Source of the DNA: Candidatus Bacteroides pullicola
GTDB taxonomy: Bacteria; Bacteroidota; Bacteroidia; Bacteroidales; Bacteroidaceae
Direction of reading: 5' to 3'
NCBI GenBank assembly: GCA_019115825.1
Contig: DXCV01000003.1
Location: 1-45,669 of the forward strand
Length of the DNA stretch: 45,669 bases
Under the pieces are notes generated by a model, which saw only the letters and a list, made by a program, of their open reading frames with translations, did no database searches and was not told where the DNA came from. The position numbers and the translations under genes are program-made. Numbering within the stretch: the stretch's first letter is position 1; each line of letters opens with the position of its first letter. Shown one piece after another: positions 41,448 through 45,669 of the stretch.

Positions 41448-42572
41448 CTAAAGGCCAAACTTTGATTGCAATTTTCTATTCATCTTACTTGACTTAAATT
41501 GCTTTGATAAAACATCGTCAAAGTATAGCACAGGGATTTTTTGCCCAGAAAATTGTGGTAAAAGCTGTTCCATAAAACTCAGTCCAATACCTGTAAGTGT
41601 CTGCACAGTCCCTGCTGATAAAAGTAATGGTGAGCCACAAACAACAGCCCATCTTAACCATTTTTCAATCATATTGTTGCTTGAACGTCCATTTAACAGA
41701 GCTAATTCCAATTCTCTAACACTATAATTATGGCTTTTAAGCCAAGACGTAAATTTCCCAAAAGCGACCTTATCTCTAATCCTGATAATATCTTTCATTG
41801 AAATCACATCGTTATAGTATAAAATTGATAAGTTGGGGATACCTTTGGCATAAAGAACTTGTTTGAAATATTGGATAATGCTATCTGCTTGAATGTCATT
41901 TTTGTATAACAGGTATCTTTTTGCTTCATCTTCAAGCAAAATTTCATCTGTTTTAAGCTGTTTAGACCATTCAATACTTCGTTCAAATAAACAAAGTCTT
42001 ACAGCCGACCAAGTATCATCCTCATTTGAAATGGACGTGATGGTTTCAGATTGAATATTCAAAAGGGCACGAATTCTATCATTGAAAGAAAAATCTTCAT
42101 ACATATTTTCTTGTGACGTATTGTCCCAAAAGTCATATGTATCAGAATCAGATGTATTACAAACATTCTTTAAGATTGTATTCGTAAAACGTGATTCCTC
42201 TGCTCCTTTGCGTTCTAATAGACGAGAGCATATCTTATCTTGATATTGTTTTTCATGCATATTCATAAAGAAAACGGTATCTCCACCATACATAAAAGCA
42301 GGTGACCACCAGTTATCTAAAATTCCCAATTCACCTCTATTGTAAAGCATCCTAAACGCATCAAATCCTATACACTCAATCATTTCTTCTATTGAGTCTG
42401 TTCTAATAAAGAGTTTATTGTGCGTTAGAAGTGCTGAAATAATCCTATCCAAGAAATACAACTTTTCAGGCATAGAAATTTCAGGGAATACATGACCATG
42501 CCAACGATCATAATAGAAACCGTCAGGAGTTTTGTTTACCCGATAACTAAATGCATCAAACAATACTGCCAT
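41448..42572 (-). CDS. Uncharacterised 374-aa protein of the AT-rich island
   Basis: I do not recognise this protein. It starts MAVLFDAFSYRVNKTPDGFY, has no signal peptide, and is acidic and helical in the middle. A region around IIEKWLRWAVVCGSPLLLSAGTVQTLTGIGLSFMEQLL (about 312-347) is hydrophobic, possibly one membrane-facing or buried helix pair. Repeated W and Y (YDRWHG, DNWWSP) stand out in the N-terminal half. Codon use is strongly AT-rich, unlike genes left of 41.2 kb. It follows the trypsin-like gene and a small ORF on the same strand with overlap, suggesting one transcript. Function cannot be given; a defence or envelope role would be speculation. Confidence 0.8.
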   Translation of the reverse strand: MAVLFDAFSYRVNKTPDGFYYDRWHGHVFPEISMPEKLYFLDRIISALLTHNKLFIRTDSIEEMIECIGFDAFRMLYNRGELGILDNWWSPAFMYGGDTVFFMNMHEKQYQDKICSRLLERKGAEESRFTNTILKNVCNTSDSDTYDFWDNTSQENMYEDFSFNDRIRALLNIQSETITSISNEDDTWSAVRLCLFERSIEWSKQLKTDEILLEDEAKRYLLYKNDIQADSIIQYFKQVLYAKGIPNLSILYYNDVISMKDIIRIRDKVAFGKFTSWLKSHNYSVRELELALLNGRSSNNMIEKWLRWAVVCGSPLLLSAGTVQTLTGIGLSFMEQLLPQFSGQKIPVLYFDDVLSKQFKSSKMNRKLQSKFGL

Positions 42573-42697
42573 ATTTGATTACTTGCTTTTTGATGAACAT
42601 ATAACTTTTTGGGGAAAGGGCAGAAAAGCCGCACTCCAAAGAATGGGAATAAAGTTTCTTTTTTTTGCTCTTCACTTAAATCAATATCACATTTCAT
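42536..42697 (-). CDS. Small ORF (53 aa) between the protease and the unknown gene
   Basis: An ATG 2 nt past the protease stop opens MKCDIDLSEEQKKETLFPFF and runs 53 codons to TAA at 42536, overlapping the first 37 bp of the unknown gene. The acidic start looks like a real N-terminus, but the C-terminal part (VHQKASNQIWQYCLMHLVIG) reads poorly, so this may be a truncated or frameshifted gene. Its placement is what a coupled small gene in an operon would show. Confidence 0.35.
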   Translation of the reverse strand: MKCDIDLSEEQKKETLFPFFGVRLFCPFPKKLYVHQKASNQIWQYCLMHLVIG

Positions 42698-42699
42698 GT

Positions 42700-44613
42700 T
42701 TATCTAATTTTAATTCCATAAAATTTCCATTCACTATCAACTGATTCGATTAAATCTATTGATGTTGTCATATCTGAAATTGGAGGGAAATATAATGTAA
42801 ATGTAATACTTTGTCCAGCATATGAAAAATATGTTTTTTCCGGAGCTATTTGAATATCATCTGTTCTTGTCAAAGTATATCGAGTTCCATTTACCAATAT
42901 ATATGTGTTCCTATCTATATTACACCATTGGTAATACGAGTTTCCTGACTGGTTGTTACTTGTGATTTCGATAGCAGTATAATCCTTTGCTAATATTACA
43001 CGTTTTATTTTTGCTCTTTCAGCTGTGGTTCTACTAACTGTAGGGTTTTCTATTGTTCTTATAGAAGTAGAAAATGATGGACTACTTACTGAATTGGTAG
43101 AACTACCACTTACATTAGAACATGTAATCATGAAAACATAGTTCTTTATTTTTTTTACTTTTTCAGTTAATGGTTGTCCTACTACTTGGTTATTATTAGG
43201 TAATATAGAAGTTGATGTTGAACTTTCAACCAGATTTTTCAAATAAGATGTTTTAATCGCATAACCAACATTTTCTGCACCTTTATGTTTGGCAGACACA
43301 ACACCTATAAGATTTCCCTTGTTGTCAAACAAAGGACCGCCACTATTACCTGGTTGTATAGGTGCCGAAATCTGGTATAAAGACACATCACCTTGAAATC
43401 CTGTTTTTGAACTTATTACTCCGGTTGTTAATTTTATCTCATCTCCCATAGTGCTGGTCAAAGGATAGCCTAAAACAAATACTTCTTCCCCCACTTCGGA
43501 AACAGATGTTTTAACTTTATAAGGTATAGCACCAAAGCCATTAAAGTTGTTATCAGAAATCTGCAATATTGCAAGATCATTATATCTGTCTGTAGCAATA
43601 ACTGTCGCATTATATTTGGATGTAAAGTCACCTTTTATCCCTTGAATGGATATTGACTTTGCATTTTCTATTACATGATAATTCGTTACAATATAGCCAT
43701 TGTTAAGAGCGAATCCTGTTCCAGACCACCTTTCTTGCTGTGATATTGTTCCAACATTCTTTGAAGTAGGGTACATCTTGAGATAAAAATCTTCATCAGA
43801 TTTCCAAATGGTTTTCATACTTCCTCCATCAAATACAATATACCAATCAGGCTCAATAGATTTATCTTTCATTATCCAGTCTGCCTTGAAAAATCCAGTT
43901 GTAGCACTTGCGCGTAATTTGGCTTTCATGTCTCCTTCCGCCCACCAAGATATAGGTTCTTTACTTCCAAGGTAAACGAGAATATATTCGCCGTTTTGTT
44001 TTACACAACCAAGTTTATAACCATTATCTTCTGATGATTCATAAATGCCACAAATTCCATCGTTGTTATCAGTCGCAAATTTTCTTACTGAAAATTCCGT
44101 CCACGATGTTCCGCCCTTTCGAGGATTGTTCAATGTGTAGCCACTAAATCCATATCCATGAGCTGTGTACCATGAGCCCCAACCATCCAATTGCGGAACA
44201 CCTTTATCTTCTAAGGTAAAACTCGTTACTCCAGGAGGTATTTTACCGTCAAAAACCAACGTATAATAATATTTTTGCCCTTCCTTTACTTTGTCCCACC
44301 CCCAATTACCAGAAAAAGGAGCCGTATCAACGGTATTATTTCTAAGGAAGCCTATAATAGGGAGTTCATCTCCGTTGGGAAGTTTTATGACGGTATTTAT
44401 ACTTGACCAATAATTCATTCGAGAACGATTCTTTGTAGGAATAAGTTCAATAGTAACTCTTGTATTATTCTCGTATATCTCAACAGAATACAATGCTGCA
44501 GTTTCATTCTTTGATTGAACTTTATTACGACCATAAAAATACGTTGTAACTTGAGCATAAGTATTACTCATAGCAAACCATACAACAATAAATATAAAAC
44601 AAATTCGACACAT
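42700..44613 (-). CDS. Secreted trypsin-like serine protease with flanking beta domains
   Basis: A 637-aa exported protein (signal peptide about 1-20, cleavage near TYAQV). The S1C/DegP-like catalytic domain is at about 290-465 with H313 (TNYHVI), D346 (YNDLAIL) and S424 (PGNSGGP), so the triad is complete; no PDZ domain follows. The segment 36-137 and the C-terminal segment about 530-630 look like two copies of one beta-rich domain (each with T-x-I/V-E, a conserved NG and a final T-S-[FI]-x-L-[EI] pattern). Strongly AT-rich codon use marks it as acquired. It heads a minus-strand operon with the small ORF and the unknown protein. Location periplasm or surface; target unknown. Confidence 0.88.
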   Translation of the reverse strand: MCRICFIFIVVWFAMSNTYAQVTTYFYGRNKVQSKNETAALYSVEIYENNTRVTIELIPTKNRSRMNYWSSINTVIKLPNGDELPIIGFLRNNTVDTAPFSGNWGWDKVKEGQKYYYTLVFDGKIPPGVTSFTLEDKGVPQLDGWGSWYTAHGYGFSGYTLNNPRKGGTSWTEFSVRKFATDNNDGICGIYESSEDNGYKLGCVKQNGEYILVYLGSKEPISWWAEGDMKAKLRASATTGFFKADWIMKDKSIEPDWYIVFDGGSMKTIWKSDEDFYLKMYPTSKNVGTISQQERWSGTGFALNNGYIVTNYHVIENAKSISIQGIKGDFTSKYNATVIATDRYNDLAILQISDNNFNGFGAIPYKVKTSVSEVGEEVFVLGYPLTSTMGDEIKLTTGVISSKTGFQGDVSLYQISAPIQPGNSGGPLFDNKGNLIGVVSAKHKGAENVGYAIKTSYLKNLVESSTSTSILPNNNQVVGQPLTEKVKKIKNYVFMITCSNVSGSSTNSVSSPSFSTSIRTIENPTVSRTTAERAKIKRVILAKDYTAIEITSNNQSGNSYYQWCNIDRNTYILVNGTRYTLTRTDDIQIAPEKTYFSYAGQSITFTLYFPPISDMTTSIDLIESVDSEWKFYGIKIR

Positions 44614-44670
44614 AGTATAATTTTTTTTGTATTACGCAATTAAAAAGCGTGAACCGTATGCCACACTCTT

Positions 44671-44786
44671 ACTTGAAGGTCGTAGGAAACCATAGATGCA
44701 GATGTAACAATAGCAGCCCACGCTATAGCGTGAGAACCACTATGCTATCTTTGCATCTAATTTGAAAATTTCCTACGTTTTCAAGT
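44671..44786. repeat. Nested inverted repeats between the protease operon and the mobilisation gene
   Basis: Outer arms: ACTTGAA-GGT-CGTAGGAAA (44671-44689) against its inverted copy TTTCCTACG-TT-TTCAAGT (44769-44786). Inside lie GATGCA/TGCATC and the perfect 14-bp palindrome CACGCTATAGCGTG. The 283-bp gap 44614-44896 holds no gene; the structure could be an element end, an origin of transfer or an mRNA structure. Confidence 0.7.
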
Positions 44787-44896
44787 ACAAGATAAGCATA
44801 ACGCTTCTTCTTTTTCTCTTATGTCTTGGAAAGAGTTGCCTCAATCCGTCTGCAAAAATACAGAATTTTATTGAAATCCAATCAAATACTATTGAA

Positions 44897-45669
44897 TTAC
44901 ATCCTAAATCCTCTACTTTTTCTTGGCGCTTCCGCTGACTGCCGCAAATCTTGCCGAAATTTCTCCCATTGTTCCTTGAACCATTCGCCAATCGGCTGCC
45001 TGTTTATGGTCAGTACCCGTTTGGTGTCATCGGTCGGATTCCTTTCTACCTTGAAAACATCATTCTTGATGTCAAACTTCCGCCTATATTCTTCGGAATA
45101 AATCCTGCCATTGCACCTGATAGCTTCTTTCTTTGTCAAAAGGCTCTCTATCATTTCTTTGGTGAAGCCGATGGCTACGCACAGTTTCTCCATTCTCAGC
45201 ATTTCCCTGAGCATCGGAAACCATTTGAACGCCTTTTCAAGCAAGGTATTCAGCCGTGATATTTCCTTGTCTTTGGCCTCAAGCTCCTGATTGTGTATTC
45301 CTTGCAGATTACGTATCTGCCTGCCGTGCTGTTCCTGCATGTGTCGCATTTGGGCTTTCAAATCATCAATTCCCTTATCCCGTTTAGCGATTTCCTGACG
45401 CAATTCTTCATTGGATAGTTCCAGCTTCTTCATTTTCCCACTGCCGAAAAGAGAACCCACTCCGCTTACTATGACCGTAGCGGCATCGGTGGCTGCGCCT
45501 TTGAGCTTGTCCGTGCGTATCTCCGATTTCACCTGACGGAGTTCCTGTTCGGCAAGATTCACCTGTTGCTCCTTATGCCGCTTGGCGGCTTCAATGCGTT
45601 GGAGTTCGGCTTTCTGCTTCTCAATGATGAAGTCGTTCCGCTCCAGATGTTCTTTGCCTGTTACGGCCT
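44897..45669 (-). CDS. Mobilisation protein, C-terminal part (partial, runs off right edge)
   Basis: On the minus strand the frame is open from the window edge (first full codon at 45667) to 44897, 257 codons. It begins AVTGKEHLERNDFIIEKQKAEL, is a long coiled coil (about the first 130 residues), and has DKLKGAATDAATVIVSGVGSLFGSGK in the middle and a C-terminal domain with IRCNGRIYSEEYRRKFD and GEWFKEQWEKFRQDL. This pattern is what I know from the C-termini of Bacteroides mobilisation proteins (MobV/Pre-like relaxases); the relaxase domain itself is outside the window. The internal GTG at 45562 is not taken as a start. It links the AT-rich island to a mobilisable element. Confidence 0.7.
   Translation of the reverse strand, partial: AVTGKEHLERNDFIIEKQKAELQRIEAAKRHKEQQVNLAEQELRQVKSEIRTDKLKGAATDAATVIVSGVGSLFGSGKMKKLELSNEELRQEIAKRDKGIDDLKAQMRHMQEQHGRQIRNLQGIHNQELEAKDKEISRLNTLLEKAFKWFPMLREMLRMEKLCVAIGFTKEMIESLLTKKEAIRCNGRIYSEEYRRKFDIKNDVFKVERNPTDDTKRVLTINRQPIGEWFKEQWEKFRQDLRQSAEAPRKSRGFRM

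Noticed and set aside
44747..44754. TATCTTTG on the plus strand as a promoter or a CTnDOT-like core
   Set aside because: It faces away from both flanking genes, and eight bases are too few to claim an attachment core.

Overview
The window is a chromosomal segment from a Bacteroidales bacterium. The evidence is the Bacteroidetes-type promoter (TTTG, 19 bp, TAnnTTTG), seen without a mismatch in front of three tRNA transcripts, weak use of Shine-Dalgarno sequences, and order-typical genes: a thrA / phosphoglycerate-mutase-like / thrC operon, a lipoprotein TamA homologue (TamL) beside TamB, RibBA, and an HU-like DNA-binding protein. Most of the window is GC-rich for the order, so the genus cannot be fixed by eye. 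LAYOUT, 1-9.4 kb: a response regulator cut by the left edge is divergent from a tight run of cyclophilin lipoprotein, M16 peptidase and MATE exporter. A hybrid histidine kinase overlapping a Gfo/Idh/MocA oxidoreductase follows, then a slightly different cassette (TIGR04076-like protein, FKBP, MBL-fold hydrolase) that ends in a stump of a MmcQ/YjbR-type gene. 9.4-22.6 kb: tamB-tamL (outer-membrane assembly), a sugar nucleotidyltransferase, convergent carB, an HU-like gene and a GNAT gene. 22.7-33.8 kb: tRNA-Val, radA, the threonine operon, a MscS channel, glutamate dehydrogenase and an M24 peptidase. 33.8-41.2 kb: ruvA plus a DUF3843-like gene, tRNA-Met, a START-like protein, an LptF/LptG-type permease, ribBA, a class I aminotransferase, and tRNA-Pro plus tRNA-Asp. 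41.2 kb to the right edge: composition drops sharply to AT-rich DNA. This accessory island carries a secreted trypsin-like protease, a small ORF, an unrecognised 374-aa protein and the C-terminal part of a mobilisation protein. REGULATION AND REPEATS: the carB leader holds a 17-codon reading frame whose stop codon lies in the loop of a strong intrinsic terminator, a pyrBI-like attenuator layout. The thrA leader encodes a 19-aa peptide with four Thr and three internal or initiating Met codons. Five intergenic arrays of unrelated short units share a period of 21-23 bp (about two helical turns). Two of them begin inside the stop codon region of the upstream gene, and two distant arrays share the same two motifs. 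Both gaps inside the threonine operon are filled by different large inverted repeats. These arrays and leaders, and the AT-rich protease operon, are the least explained parts of the window.
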